DNA of 64,000 nt from Fontivita pretiosa (GTDB lineage Bacteria > Planctomycetota > Phycisphaerae > Tepidisphaerales > Tepidisphaeraceae): assembly GCF_050410795.1 (NCBI RefSeq), contig NZ_CP191258.1, forward strand, positions 2,356,001-2,420,000, given 5' to 3'. The translations under genes and the position numbers were made by a program. Each line of letters begins with the position of its first letter. Position 1 is the first letter of the stretch. The notes under the pieces are model-generated. The model ran no database searches. It was not told the DNA's origin and was given only the letters and a program-made list of their open reading frames with translations. This document shows positions 25,978 to 38,867 of this stretch, in pieces.

Positions 25978-27564
25978 ATGCGCGTCGCTGCTTTTATCAC
26001 GTTGTTATTTGAGCTGGTCGTTGGAGAAGCGTTCGTGCACGCACAATCCGTAGATTCGTCTGTGTGGGTACCCGATCAGGGTGACGGGACCTACCGCAAT
26101 CCGATCCTTTTCGCTGATTATTCCGATCCCGACGTCATCCGCGTCGGCGACGATTTCTGGCTGACCTCGTCGAGCTTTCACTGCACGCCGGGGCTGCCGA
26201 TCCTGCACTCGAAGGACCTGGTCAACTGGACGATCGTGAACCATGCGCTGAAGAACGTTCCGGGCGAGCAGTACCGGCAGGTGCGGCACAACTGCGGTGT
26301 GTGGGCGCCGGCGATCCGGTTTCACCAGGGCAAGTACTGGATCTTTTTCCCGACGCCGGATGAGGGGATCTACGTGACGACGGCGACAGACCCGCGCGGG
26401 CAGTGGTCGCCGCCGCATTTGATGGCGGCGGGCAAGGGGCTGATCGATCCGTGCCCGCTGTGGGACGACGATGGCCAGGCCTATCTGGTGCATGCGTATG
26501 CCGGATCGCGCGCGGGGATCAAGAACCGCCTGCGCGTCGCGCCGATGGCGACGGATGGATCGAAGCTGATCGGCGAGGGCAAGATCGTGTTTCACGAGCC
26601 GGAGAAGCATCCGACGCTCGAGGGGCCGAAGTTTCTGAAGAAAGATGGATGGTATTACATCCTGGCGCCGGCGGGCGGGGTGTCGAAAGGTTGGCAGGTG
26701 GTGTTGCGCTCGCGCGAGATTTATGGGCCGTACGAGGACAAGATCGTGTTGGCGCAGGGTTCCACGCCGATCAACGGCCCGCACCAGGGGGCGCTGGTGG
26801 ATCTGCCGAACGGCGAGTGGTGGTTCGTGCATTTTCAGGAGCGGCAACCGTATGGGCGAGTCGTGCACTTGCAGCCGGTGCAGTGGCACGACGGCTGGCC
26901 GTTGATGGGGATCAATCAGAACGAGCAGGGCGTGGGCGAGCCGGTGCTGCGATACCGCAAGCCGAAGGTGGATGGCCAGCATCCGATCGCCACGCCGCAG
27001 ACCAGCGACGAGTTCGACGCGCCGAAGCTGGGGCTTCAGTGGCAGTGGCAGGCGAATCATGAGGATGACTGGCACTCGCTGAGCGCGCGGCAGGGCTGGC
27101 TGCGTCTGCCGGCCAGGCGCATTGAAGACACTGACTTGTACAACGCGCCGAACCTGCTGCTTCAGAAGCTGCCGGCCGAGAGCTTCGTCGCCGAGACGAT
27201 GCTCCAGGCCAGACTCAATCCGGGAGAACTCGCCGGACTGACGGTGATGGGCAGGCAGTACGCGGTGCTGGCGTTGCGACAGAGCGGCGATAGGCGGGAG
27301 ATTGTCTACATCGTCAACGGCACGGATGAGTGGGTGCAGCCGTATCGCGACGACGTGGTGCGCCTGCGGATGGAGCTGGCCAGCGGCGGGAAATGCTCGT
27401 TCAGCTACGCTCCGGTCGGCCAGGGGTTCCGGGCGATCGAGCGGCAGTTTCAGGCGAGTGACGACGGCTGGATCGGCGCGAAGGTGGGGATCTTCTGCGT
27501 CGCCACCGGCGGCGAAGCTCGCGGGCATGGCGATTTCGATTACTTCCGAATCACCGCGCCGTAA
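25978..27564 (+). CDS. GH43 family glycoside hydrolase (beta-xylosidase / arabinofuranosidase-like)
   Basis: 528 residues with a signal peptide (ITLLFELVVGEAFVHAQ). The GH43 five-bladed propeller starts 'YRNPILFADYSDPDVIRVGD' (catalytic Asp near residue 50), with 'GLIDPCPLWDDDGQAYLVHA' (second Asp) and 'HPTLEGPKFLKKDGWYYI' (acid Glu near 214). The C-terminal 170 residues ('SDEFDAPKLGLQWQWQANHE') match the beta-sandwich domain often fused to GH43 xylosidases. It should remove arabinose or xylose side chains from pectin or hemicellulose. It follows the second lyase by 21 bases and ends the rightward operon. Unlike those lyases it has no PEP-CTERM tail, so it is likely periplasmic. Confidence 0.9.
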   Translation: MRVAAFITLLFELVVGEAFVHAQSVDSSVWVPDQGDGTYRNPILFADYSDPDVIRVGDDFWLTSSSFHCTPGLPILHSKDLVNWTIVNHALKNVPGEQYRQVRHNCGVWAPAIRFHQGKYWIFFPTPDEGIYVTTATDPRGQWSPPHLMAAGKGLIDPCPLWDDDGQAYLVHAYAGSRAGIKNRLRVAPMATDGSKLIGEGKIVFHEPEKHPTLEGPKFLKKDGWYYILAPAGGVSKGWQVVLRSREIYGPYEDKIVLAQGSTPINGPHQGALVDLPNGEWWFVHFQERQPYGRVVHLQPVQWHDGWPLMGINQNEQGVGEPVLRYRKPKVDGQHPIATPQTSDEFDAPKLGLQWQWQANHEDDWHSLSARQGWLRLPARRIEDTDLYNAPNLLLQKLPAESFVAETMLQARLNPGELAGLTVMGRQYAVLALRQSGDRREIVYIVNGTDEWVQPYRDDVVRLRMELASGGKCSFSYAPVGQGFRAIERQFQASDDGWIGAKVGIFCVATGGEARGHGDFDYFRITAP

Positions 27565-27670
27565 GGCTCGTCCACCCGCGCCCAGCCAATCGCCAATCGA
27601 AAACCGCAATTCGACGGAGCTGTGCGCGTGACTATGGGGCCGAGGCAAAGTGTGCGGGCCGGCTCGGGCA

Positions 27671-29164
27671 TCACTGCCCCGCCCACTGCTCGAACTTGAA
27701 ATCGTAATCCCACTCGTCGAAGTACAGGTTTCGCCCGTCCAGCTCGACTTCGCCACGCTGGAAGTCGGCCGGCTCGCTGCGAAGCGAGGGCTTGGCCGGG
27801 ACAAGCTCGCGGCCGTAGTCCAGGTTCGTAATCAGGCGGTACGAGTCCTGGTGCCCGAAGTAGAATTCGCGGATCGCCGGATCGTCGGACTTCTGCAATC
27901 CGTAGGAGACGTCGGCGGGAAGCCAGCCCCAGGGGTGGACGTAGAACTCGGCCCAGTCGTGCATGTTCCAGCCGACGGGTTTGGTTTCCCATCCGCTCTG
28001 CCAGCGAGCGGGGATGCCCGCAGCGCGGCACATGGCGATGAACAGGATGCTCTGGATGCCGCAGTCGCCCCTGCGCGTGCTCAGGGCCTTGATGGTGAAG
28101 CTGGGGATCAGGCAATACTCTTCTTCGGCGCAGTAGCGGATGTTGGCGTCGATCCAGTGAAAGATGCGACGGGCTTTGGCGAGCGGGTTCGTCTCGTTGC
28201 CGATGATCTCGGCGACGGTCTTGCGGAGCTCGGGAGTGAATACGATATGGGGTGGGCGCTCGCCCAGGTACTGCCCGTCCCAGTCGGCGGGCAGAGGCCG
28301 GGCGTCCTGGTCGCGCAGGTTCGGATAGTACGCATAGGACACGTAGTCGAAGACGGCCTTGAGCTCGACCGGCCGGGCGGGGTCGTCGATCACGTGTTCG
28401 AAATAGAGGGTTCGATGGGGCCAGCCGTTGGGCGCGATCTTCGCATCGGGCGGGCTGGTGCTGATGAGCGTCACGTTTTTCTGCTGGCGGTATTCCTGAG
28501 CAAACGGCAGCCAGACGCGCAGCAGCGAGCCGCGTTTTGCGCCGCGGGCGCTGCCCGGAACCGTAAGCGTATACGTGATGCGGTGCCTGATCGGGGCAAC
28601 CTGGACGTTGCCGGATCGGCGGGCCTGCTCGATTACGTACGCCAGACGATCCGTCAGCTTCCACTGGCCCGGATCCTGCTGAGGCTGAGGCGTGCGGCGG
28701 GTGATGGCGTCGGGACAGAAACGAAACAGATTCGCCGGCTCGCGGCGGAAGTACATCACCTGTCCATCAAGCAGGCGGTGCTGAAGCTGCCCGGCGTCGC
28801 GCCAGCGGGCAAGGTCGCCGGCGGTGACGTCGCGGATCTGCCCTTTGAGCCGCTCGAGCAGTTGGGTCTCGGTCAGGTTGTATTCCAGTCGAAACCTGCG
28901 GATCAGATCCAGCATCTCGGCGGTCTGGTCGGGCGCGACATCGGATGCCCCGGCCAGCAGTTGCTCTGCCTGCGCCAATTCGCCCCGCAGCACCAGTTGC
29001 CTGGCGCGGGCGATGGCTGGATCGTCACTGGTCCAGGCGCGTGAAGCGCCCGTTGGCCCGTCCTGTTCGCGCAGCATTTGTGTTGTTGTCGCAGTCGCGG
29101 CTGAGACGCTCATGAGGCTCCCGATGAGCAGGCCGGATAGGATCATTCGCGGATCTGTCCGCAC
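27671..29164 (-). CDS. Exported transglutaminase-like (papain-fold) protein
   Basis: 497 residues from GTG 29164; the ATG at 29146 is an equally good start. N-terminal export signal (MILSGLLIGSLMSVSAATAT). The C-terminal third holds a transglutaminase-type core: Cys in 'TRRGDCGIQSILFIAMCRAA' at about 368, His in 'NMHDWAEFYV' at about 400, and Asp in 'GWLPADVSYG' about 17 residues later. The middle region is beta-rich ('HRITYTLTVPG', 'LYFEHVIDDPARPVELKAVF'). Such proteins act as periplasmic peptidases or isopeptide enzymes, or as non-catalytic scaffolds; the substrate is unknown. Stands alone, convergent with the GH43 gene. Confidence 0.82.
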   Translation of the reverse strand: MRTDPRMILSGLLIGSLMSVSAATATTTQMLREQDGPTGASRAWTSDDPAIARARQLVLRGELAQAEQLLAGASDVAPDQTAEMLDLIRRFRLEYNLTETQLLERLKGQIRDVTAGDLARWRDAGQLQHRLLDGQVMYFRREPANLFRFCPDAITRRTPQPQQDPGQWKLTDRLAYVIEQARRSGNVQVAPIRHRITYTLTVPGSARGAKRGSLLRVWLPFAQEYRQQKNVTLISTSPPDAKIAPNGWPHRTLYFEHVIDDPARPVELKAVFDYVSYAYYPNLRDQDARPLPADWDGQYLGERPPHIVFTPELRKTVAEIIGNETNPLAKARRIFHWIDANIRYCAEEEYCLIPSFTIKALSTRRGDCGIQSILFIAMCRAAGIPARWQSGWETKPVGWNMHDWAEFYVHPWGWLPADVSYGLQKSDDPAIREFYFGHQDSYRLITNLDYGRELVPAKPSLRSEPADFQRGEVELDGRNLYFDEWDYDFKFEQWAGQ

Positions 29165-29282
29165 GAAGCGGATGATATTGCGGCGGCCGGTCGGATTCCA
29201 CGACGGCCAAGGCAGGGCGTGGCCGGATTTTCAGCAGCGTGCCGCGATGCCGCCTGCGTCACGGGCATGCGAACGGCCACCG

Positions 29283-29296
29283 CACGGGCGCCCGTG
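29283..29296. repeat. 14-bp perfect palindrome, probable partial copy of the dispersed repeat
   Basis: CACGGGCGCCCGTG, preceded by another GTCACGGGC at about 29259-29267. Lies between the divergent transglutaminase-like gene and uvrA. Confidence 0.45.
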
Positions 29297-29392
29297 ATAC
29301 CGTCAGCCGACATTCAGCCGCAGGACGCCGTCGCTCGCCTTCGTGATGATCGCAGCTTCGTGGTTGTTCGGCGGAGGTACAGCCGGGCGGCT

Positions 29393-29421
29393 TTGATTGC
29401 ACCGTACACCTTCCTTACAAT
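29393..29421 (+). promoter_or_regulatory. Predicted sigma70-type promoter of uvrA
   Basis: TTGATT (29393-29398), a 17-base spacer, then TACAAT (29416-29421); the hexamers match the consensus in four and five positions. The -10 ends 42 bases before the chosen uvrA start. No LexA-type box was recognised here. Confidence 0.6.
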
Positions 29422-29463
29422 TGTTGGTTTGTCCTGATCCGCTTGTTCCACGGTTTTACCGGC

Positions 29464-32490
<3,027 letters not shown>

Positions 32491-32619
32491 CCCAACAATC
32501 CTGACATTTTGCCCCGCCAGCGGCCAGCAATCCCGCCGCGCCCGCTGCCGGCCGGCAACGCGCCTCGTCCGAACCGCCAGAAAGGTGTAAACTGAATCGT
32601 GGCCGGTTCGTACAGCCGT

Positions 32620-34062
32620 ATGTGGTTTGGGAAGCATCATTCGCGGAAGGCACAGGCTTTGGTCGGCTCGCGCCGTTCATTCGCCTGCGCCGAGCCGCTC
32701 GAGCAGCGCCTGCACCTGGCGGACGTGGCGCGGTTTGTCCACGTCTACGTCTTCTACGACACCAACCGCGACGGCATTCGCCAGGCCGGAGAACCGGGAA
32801 TCAAAAACTGGCCCGTGACGATGCGCGGCTTGAGCTACAGCGGCGGGCCGGCGCCGGACACGGCCAGCGGCTATACCAACTCCGTCGGGCGCGTCAGCTT
32901 CGTCGATCATTCTCAGTTCGATTTTTTCCCCGCTTCGGCGCTGGCGATCATCGGCGCCAACGGTCGCTACCGCACCACCAGCGGGCAGCGCAAGAACCTG
33001 GCCGGGCAGTGGTACGGCTACGCCCAGCCGCGAATCAACTTCGCGATGACCGACATCGGGCCGGTCAGCGGCAGGCTGCTGAACAGCTTCACGCTCGCCG
33101 ACGGCACGCCGGTGAACACGCCGCTGACCGGGAGGACCGTCTTCGCCGACGACAACCGCAACGGCGTGTTGGATCGCGGCGAAGCCAGCGGCACGACCGA
33201 CCTCAACGGCAAATACACCCTGACCCTTCGCTCCGGCACGCACACGATCCGGGCGATTCCCGGACAATCGGGCGACTGGACCGCTGCCCCGGGAGAGGCG
33301 CTGGCCCATAAGGTCTCAGTGTATCAGGATCGTCCGCTGCCGACGTTCTCGGCCACATTGATCGATCCGACGATCATCGACGTGGTTGTCGCCTACACCG
33401 ACAACGCCGCCGAGCAGCGCAGCGACAGCCAGATGCGCGCTCACGTGCAGTCGCTTTTCAACGACGCCAACGGCGTGTTCGCCAACAGCGACACCAACGT
33501 GCTGCTGAACCTGAAGGACACGCTGCGCGTCCGCTATGCCGAGTCGGGCAATCTGCACACCGACCTGGAACGGCTGCGCAGTCCCTCCGATCATCGCCTG
33601 GACGAGGTCGTCAGCTTCCGCGACACCCGCAAGGCGGACCTGGCCATGCTGCTGGTGGGCGGGGGACAGGCCGATGGAGAGGTGATCGGCGTGGCGTATC
33701 AGTTCGCCCGCGGCAGCGGCTCGGATACGCTGGCGTACAGCGTGGTGGCGCTTCAGGACGACGCTGATTCCGACGCGTTCACCATCGCCCACGAGATCGG
33801 GCATAACCTCGGCGCCGGGCACGACCGAGACCACGCCGAGGGCGACGCCGCCCCCATCGCCAGCTATGCCTACGGCTACCGCTACCGCGCGCTGAACGGG
33901 CGAACGTATCAGGACGTGATGGCCTACGGGTCAGGGATCGTGCTGCCGTTTTTCTCCACGCCGCGGTACAGCTATGCCGGCAAGCCCATCGGCAGCGCCG
34001 CCTCCGCCGACAACGCCCGCATCATCCGCGAACTCGCCGACGAAGTCGCGGCGTATCGTTAG
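32620..34062 (+). CDS. Exported zinc metalloprotease (M12-type) with SdrD-B-like domains
   Basis: About 480 residues from ATG 32620; GTG 32599 is possible. Near the N-terminus 'AEPLEQRLHLADVA' resembles the LEPR-type motif that marks many planctomycete surface proteins. Two SdrD-B-like beta domains follow ('VYVFYDTNRDGIRQAGEPGI' and 'VFADDNRNGVLDRGEASG'). The C-terminal half is a metzincin: the zinc site HEIGHNLGAGHDRDH (HExxHxxGxxH, third ligand His) lies at about residues 392-406, and a Met-turn candidate 'DVMAYGSG' follows. Probably a cell-surface or secreted protease. Starts 129 bases after uvrA and is likely transcribed independently. Confidence 0.82.
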   Translation: MWFGKHHSRKAQALVGSRRSFACAEPLEQRLHLADVARFVHVYVFYDTNRDGIRQAGEPGIKNWPVTMRGLSYSGGPAPDTASGYTNSVGRVSFVDHSQFDFFPASALAIIGANGRYRTTSGQRKNLAGQWYGYAQPRINFAMTDIGPVSGRLLNSFTLADGTPVNTPLTGRTVFADDNRNGVLDRGEASGTTDLNGKYTLTLRSGTHTIRAIPGQSGDWTAAPGEALAHKVSVYQDRPLPTFSATLIDPTIIDVVVAYTDNAAEQRSDSQMRAHVQSLFNDANGVFANSDTNVLLNLKDTLRVRYAESGNLHTDLERLRSPSDHRLDEVVSFRDTRKADLAMLLVGGGQADGEVIGVAYQFARGSGSDTLAYSVVALQDDADSDAFTIAHEIGHNLGAGHDRDHAEGDAAPIASYAYGYRYRALNGRTYQDVMAYGSGIVLPFFSTPRYSYAGKPIGSAASADNARIIRELADEVAAYR

Positions 34063-34170
34063 CCCCTCACAACAGGAGCCGTGACACCCAAGTGTCCCGG
34101 CCCGGCGTTTGCTCACTCTCCCGGTCACGATGAAACGCACGAGTCGTGCAGGGTGCGCCATCAATGTGCC

Positions 34171-35358
34171 ATGCTTGAACTTGACCATGAGCATTCTGCG
34201 ACAGGTGACCAGCCCGCCAAGCCGTCGCGGCGCGCCAGGCAGCGGCGATCTGGCTGGCGAATTGTCGGCATCATGCTGCTTGCGCTTGCGGCCCTGCTGG
34301 GCGCGGCGCGCATTTTCCTCCCCACCGCCGTGCGATGGTACGTCAACCGCGTCATCGACCGCAGCCCGCTGTACGATGGCTCGGTTGGCGACATCGACCT
34401 TTACCTGTGGCGCGGCGCTTACTCCATCGAAGACGTCCGCATCGTCAAGACTACTGGAAATGTCCCCGTGCCTCTGTTCGCCTCGCCTCGCGTCGATTTC
34501 TCGCTTCAGTGGGATGCCCTGCTGCATCGCAAGCTCGTCGGGCAGATCACCATGCATCGCCCGCAGCTCAACTTCGTTGATGGCCAAAGCCAGGGCGAAG
34601 ACCAGACCGGCGCCGGCGGTCCCTGGCTGGAGATCATCCGCGATCTGTTCCCCTTCAGGATCAACTCCGCCGAGCTTCACGACGCCTCGATCCACTTCCG
34701 CGCCTTTGACACCGATCCGCCCGTCGACGTCTATCTGGGCGAGCTGCGCGCAACGATCACCAACCTGACCAATATCTACGACGAAGTCACACCCCTGGTC
34801 GCCACCGTCAACGCGAACGGACTGGCGATGGATCAGGCCAGATTCGAGTATGTCATGAAGCTGGACCCGTTCTCGTACCGCCCGACCTTCGAGCTGGCGA
34901 TTCGCCTGCTCGGGCTGGACGTGACCAGGACCAACGCGCTGGCGCGGGCGTACGGCGCGTTCGATTTCGAGCGCGGCTGGTTCGATCTGGTCGTCGAGCT
35001 CAACGCCAGCGAAGGGCAAGTCAAAGGTTATGTAAAACCGCTGTTCCGCAACCTCAAGGTGCTGAGCCTTCGCAGGGACATACCCGAGGACAACGTGCTG
35101 GAGGTGTTCTGGGAGGCGCTGGTGGGAATTACCACGGAGCTGCTGGAGAACCAGCCTCGCGACCAGTTCGGCACGATGATCTCGCTTCGGGGGGACCTGA
35201 CGGACCCCGACACGAACCTGCTGGAGATCATCGGCAACATCCTGCGCAACGCCTTCATTCGCGCCTACCTGCCCAGACTCCAGGGGACCGCAACGCAGAT
35301 CGACTGGCTCCAGTTCAGTCCTGCTCAGGTGAGCGATCCGGACTATCTCGGTGACTAA
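34171..35358 (+). CDS. DUF748/AsmA-like membrane-anchored protein
   Basis: 395 residues from ATG 34171; the frame is open back to 34081. A basic N-terminus (PSRRARQRRSGWR) and one transmembrane helix ('IVGIMLLALAALLGAARIFL') precede 'WYVNRVIDRSPLYDGSVGDI', the opening typical of AsmA/DUF748 proteins. The beta-rich body ('PRVDFSLQWDALLHRKLVGQ', 'YDEVTPLVATVNANGLAMDQ') matches DUF748. The family includes lipid-transfer bridge proteins of the envelope, so an outer-membrane lipid role is possible. The stop (TAA) shares its last base with an ATG, so the next gene is close-coupled. Confidence 0.7.
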   Translation: MLELDHEHSATGDQPAKPSRRARQRRSGWRIVGIMLLALAALLGAARIFLPTAVRWYVNRVIDRSPLYDGSVGDIDLYLWRGAYSIEDVRIVKTTGNVPVPLFASPRVDFSLQWDALLHRKLVGQITMHRPQLNFVDGQSQGEDQTGAGGPWLEIIRDLFPFRINSAELHDASIHFRAFDTDPPVDVYLGELRATITNLTNIYDEVTPLVATVNANGLAMDQARFEYVMKLDPFSYRPTFELAIRLLGLDVTRTNALARAYGAFDFERGWFDLVVELNASEGQVKGYVKPLFRNLKVLSLRRDIPEDNVLEVFWEALVGITTELLENQPRDQFGTMISLRGDLTDPDTNLLEIIGNILRNAFIRAYLPRLQGTATQIDWLQFSPAQVSDPDYLGD

Positions 35359-35369
35359 TGCGAGGAAAC

Positions 35370-35996
35370 ATGGACCGAAACCTGAATCGATTCGGAATCA
35401 TGGCCTGGATCCTTGTGGCGCTGGTTGCTGGCTGCGCCAGCGAAGACAAGGAGGATCGCGATTTCTTCACTTCCGGCTCGCGCGAGGCGGATCAGCGCGC
35501 CCAACAGCGCGTCGCGAAGGTGCAGCAGCTTCGAGGCGAAGGAACCGACGGGCAGAACGCCGACTCAGAGAATGTGAAAAAGTCGCTCTACGAGCGGCTC
35601 GGCGGCGAAGAGGGAATCCGGCTCATCGTGGACGACTTCGTCGCCCGCGCGATGGCCGATCCACGCGTCAACTGGGAACGCAAAGGCGTGCAGCGTGGCG
35701 GGTTTTTGGGCATCGGCGATCGTTCCGCCGAGTGGAAGCCCGAACCCGCCAGTGTCCAGACGCTCACGAAACACATCACTCAGTTCATCGCCCTGGCCAC
35801 CGGCGGCCCCACGACCTACGAAGGCCGCGACATGAAGCAAGTCCACCGCGGCCTGAGGATCACCAATGCCGAATTCGACGCCGCCATCGGCGACCTCAAG
35901 GCCACCCTCGACAAGTTCAAGATCCCCACCGAGGAGCAAAAGGAGCTGCTGGCGATTCTCGAAAGCACCCGACCCCAGATCGTCGAGCAGCGCTGA
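35370..35996 (+). CDS. Lipoprotein-type group 1 truncated haemoglobin
   Basis: 208 residues from ATG 35370 with GAGG four bases upstream; ATG 35358 overlapping the previous stop is possible. A lipoprotein signal peptide ends in LVALVAGC, so Cys22 should be lipidated. After a polar 45-residue linker, the globin starts at about residue 70 with 'SLYERLGGEEGIRLIVDDF' and includes 'LTKHITQFIALATGGP', 'YEGRDMKQVHRGLRIT' (His near 157 as proximal haem ligand) and 'EFDAAIGDLKATLDKF'. The usual Phe-Tyr before helix B10 reads Phe-Val, so the distal ligand network may differ, and an extra loop 'NWERKGVQRGGFLGIGDRSA' is present. Likely a membrane-tethered oxygen, NO or redox sensor or carrier. Confidence 0.85.
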   Translation: MDRNLNRFGIMAWILVALVAGCASEDKEDRDFFTSGSREADQRAQQRVAKVQQLRGEGTDGQNADSENVKKSLYERLGGEEGIRLIVDDFVARAMADPRVNWERKGVQRGGFLGIGDRSAEWKPEPASVQTLTKHITQFIALATGGPTTYEGRDMKQVHRGLRITNAEFDAAIGDLKATLDKFKIPTEEQKELLAILESTRPQIVEQR

Positions 35997-36002
35997 TCGA
36001 CT

Positions 36003-37055
<1,053 letters not shown>

Positions 37056-37134
37056 CGCGAGGATTCTACGTTTTTGGAACAAGAGAATCATCGATGGGCG
37101 GATTGCAGCGGCCGACACTCCGGCGCGCGCAAAC

Positions 37135-37167
37135 GGCGCGGGTCGAGGTCTTGCCTCGACCCGCGCC
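37135..37167. terminator. Strong perfect hairpin, probable terminator of the porin gene
   Basis: GGCGCGGGTCGAGG (37135-37148), loop TCTTG, then CCTCGACCCGCGCC (37154-37167): 14 paired bases with no mismatch, about 45 bases past the porin stop. A long T-run does not follow on the minus strand, so it may work with Rho or as an RNA-end stabiliser. Confidence 0.65.
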
Positions 37168-37213
37168 GCCTGTGCGGGAGGATCAGCTTTCGCGAACTGT
37201 CTTTCCAGCACCC

Positions 37214-38593
37214 TTACAGCAGGAGCTGGAACTGGGCGCGAAGGATGATCTGGTTCTCGTCGCCGGCCAGCACCCCGATGCCCTCGACATCGCTGGGAGC
37301 ACCGTCGGGCAGGAAGGTCACGTCGGCGGTCAGCTTGCAGTTGTGCCCGCCGCCCACGTACCAGTTGGCGCCCAGCGTGAACTCGTTGAACGAATCCTCA
37401 TCGCCCGGGGCGACAGTGTCGTCATCGAGGCTGGTGTAGTCGTATCGGGCGAAGACTTCCCACTGGTCATTGAGCATGTACCCGGCCTGCACCAGCGCGC
37501 CCCAGTCATAGAGGCTGTCCAGCGCCCCGCCCAGATCGCGGGAGACGCCCAGGAACGCGGCATACACGCCCAGCCCGTTGTCCATCTCGAACTGGGCATC
37601 GACCGTGTGCAGCAGCGCGTACTCGCTGCCGTCCTGCGAGTAATTCACACCGCCGCCGATGACCAGCAGTTGCTCGGTGTTGCCCATGGCCGAGAAGTCG
37701 TCATAGGCCTTCCAGTCGCCCATGACCTTGTACTCCACGCGTGCCGAGACGCCGAAGTTGGGGGCGATGCCCAGCGCTCCACCGGTCTTTTCAAGGAAGT
37801 TGGTGTTGTCGGTATTCAGGCCGTCGTGCAGGGCCACTTCAGCGCGGAAGGGCATGTCTTCCGGCAGATACAGGAAGCTGACGCCCTGCACGTAATCGGT
37901 CGCTCCGCCGCCCAGAAGTTCGTTGACCAGCGAGCGATCGACCGCAAGCTGCTTGCCCGAGCTCATCGTCTCTTCGTGGAAGACGTTGTCCTTCCATTGC
38001 CCGGCCTTGACCGCCATGCTGTCATTGAGCATGTACTGCACCCAGGCGTCTTCGAGGGTCACGCCCCCGCCATCCTGGTCGGCTTCCCAACGGAAGTTGT
38101 AGGTCAGATCCGGGGTGACGGCGTTGCCCTTGAAGCCGAACTTCATGCGGCGGACTTCAAAGCCGTGCTGGATGTCGTCGTCTCCCGCGCCGCCGCCGTC
38201 CTCGCGATAGTTGGTCACGTTGCGGAACTGGAACTGAAGGTAGGGATTCAGCACCCAGTTGCCCGCGGCGTCCTGGATGACGAACTTGCCCTTGTTGTAG
38301 CCGGCGGTGAAGCCTTCCATCTGGAGCAACTTGCTGCGGCGCTCGGCGTCGCGGAGCACCGACTCGACGGTCGCGTCAACGTCCCGCGCCGACAGCGCCT
38401 GCTGTTGTTTGGCCTCGAGCTGCTGCACCTTGTTCTGCAACTGCTCGATCTGCTGCATGAGTTGCTCGGTGGTCGGCTCGGCGGCGGCGGCGGCCGGACC
38501 GAAGGCGCCGAACGCCCCCAGTCCCACCGCGCCGGCGAGCACCGCCGGTACTGACATGATTCTCGCGGACGCGGACGTCGAACTGCTGGTCAT
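37214..38593 (-). CDS. Phosphate-selective-type (OprO/OprP) porin
   Basis: 459 residues from ATG 38593, preceded by AAAGGAG with a good spacer. Signal peptide (PAVLAGAVGLGAFGAFGPA ending AAA). A short coiled coil follows ('EQLMQQIEQLQNKVQQLEAK'), then a beta-barrel of the OprO/P type: 'YLQFQFRNVTNY', 'GFEVRRMKFGFKGN', 'YNFRWEADQDGG', 'VKAGQWKDNVFHEE', 'WEVFARYDYTSLDDDTVAPG', ending in alternating hydrophobics with a terminal 'FQLLL'. Outer-membrane channel for anions, probably phosphate; the family fits well but specificity cannot be read. Confidence 0.85.
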   Translation of the reverse strand: MTSSSTSASARIMSVPAVLAGAVGLGAFGAFGPAAAAAEPTTEQLMQQIEQLQNKVQQLEAKQQQALSARDVDATVESVLRDAERRSKLLQMEGFTAGYNKGKFVIQDAAGNWVLNPYLQFQFRNVTNYREDGGGAGDDDIQHGFEVRRMKFGFKGNAVTPDLTYNFRWEADQDGGGVTLEDAWVQYMLNDSMAVKAGQWKDNVFHEETMSSGKQLAVDRSLVNELLGGGATDYVQGVSFLYLPEDMPFRAEVALHDGLNTDNTNFLEKTGGALGIAPNFGVSARVEYKVMGDWKAYDDFSAMGNTEQLLVIGGGVNYSQDGSEYALLHTVDAQFEMDNGLGVYAAFLGVSRDLGGALDSLYDWGALVQAGYMLNDQWEVFARYDYTSLDDDTVAPGDEDSFNEFTLGANWYVGGGHNCKLTADVTFLPDGAPSDVEGIGVLAGDENQIILRAQFQLLL

Positions 38594-38782
38594 TGGAGTC
38601 TCCTTTCCTGGGTGGCCCGACAGCGGCGCCACTCACCTGTGTTTTCCAGAAGCCATAGTTCGGCTAGCAGGCGTTAATTTCGTTACTTTTTGACATGCCG
38701 GCCCCGAACGCGGCGCCATCTTCACATTTCCGCTGCGCCGTCGCCGGAATTATCGGACTCAACTCCAGAAACCCATGAGCGC

Positions 38783-38819
38783 GGCGCTAATGCGGCGCAA
38801 GGGCGCTAATGCGGCGCAA
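38783..38819. repeat. Two-copy direct repeat, 18 bases each
   Basis: GGCGCTAATGCGGCGCAA at 38783-38800 and again at 38802-38819. Lies in the 274-base gap between the nuoN stop and the porin start; no function assigned. Confidence 0.7.
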
Positions 38820-38867
38820 GCCAGCCGCCTGACCAAACAACAGGACAGGATGGACTTTGAAAACCCC

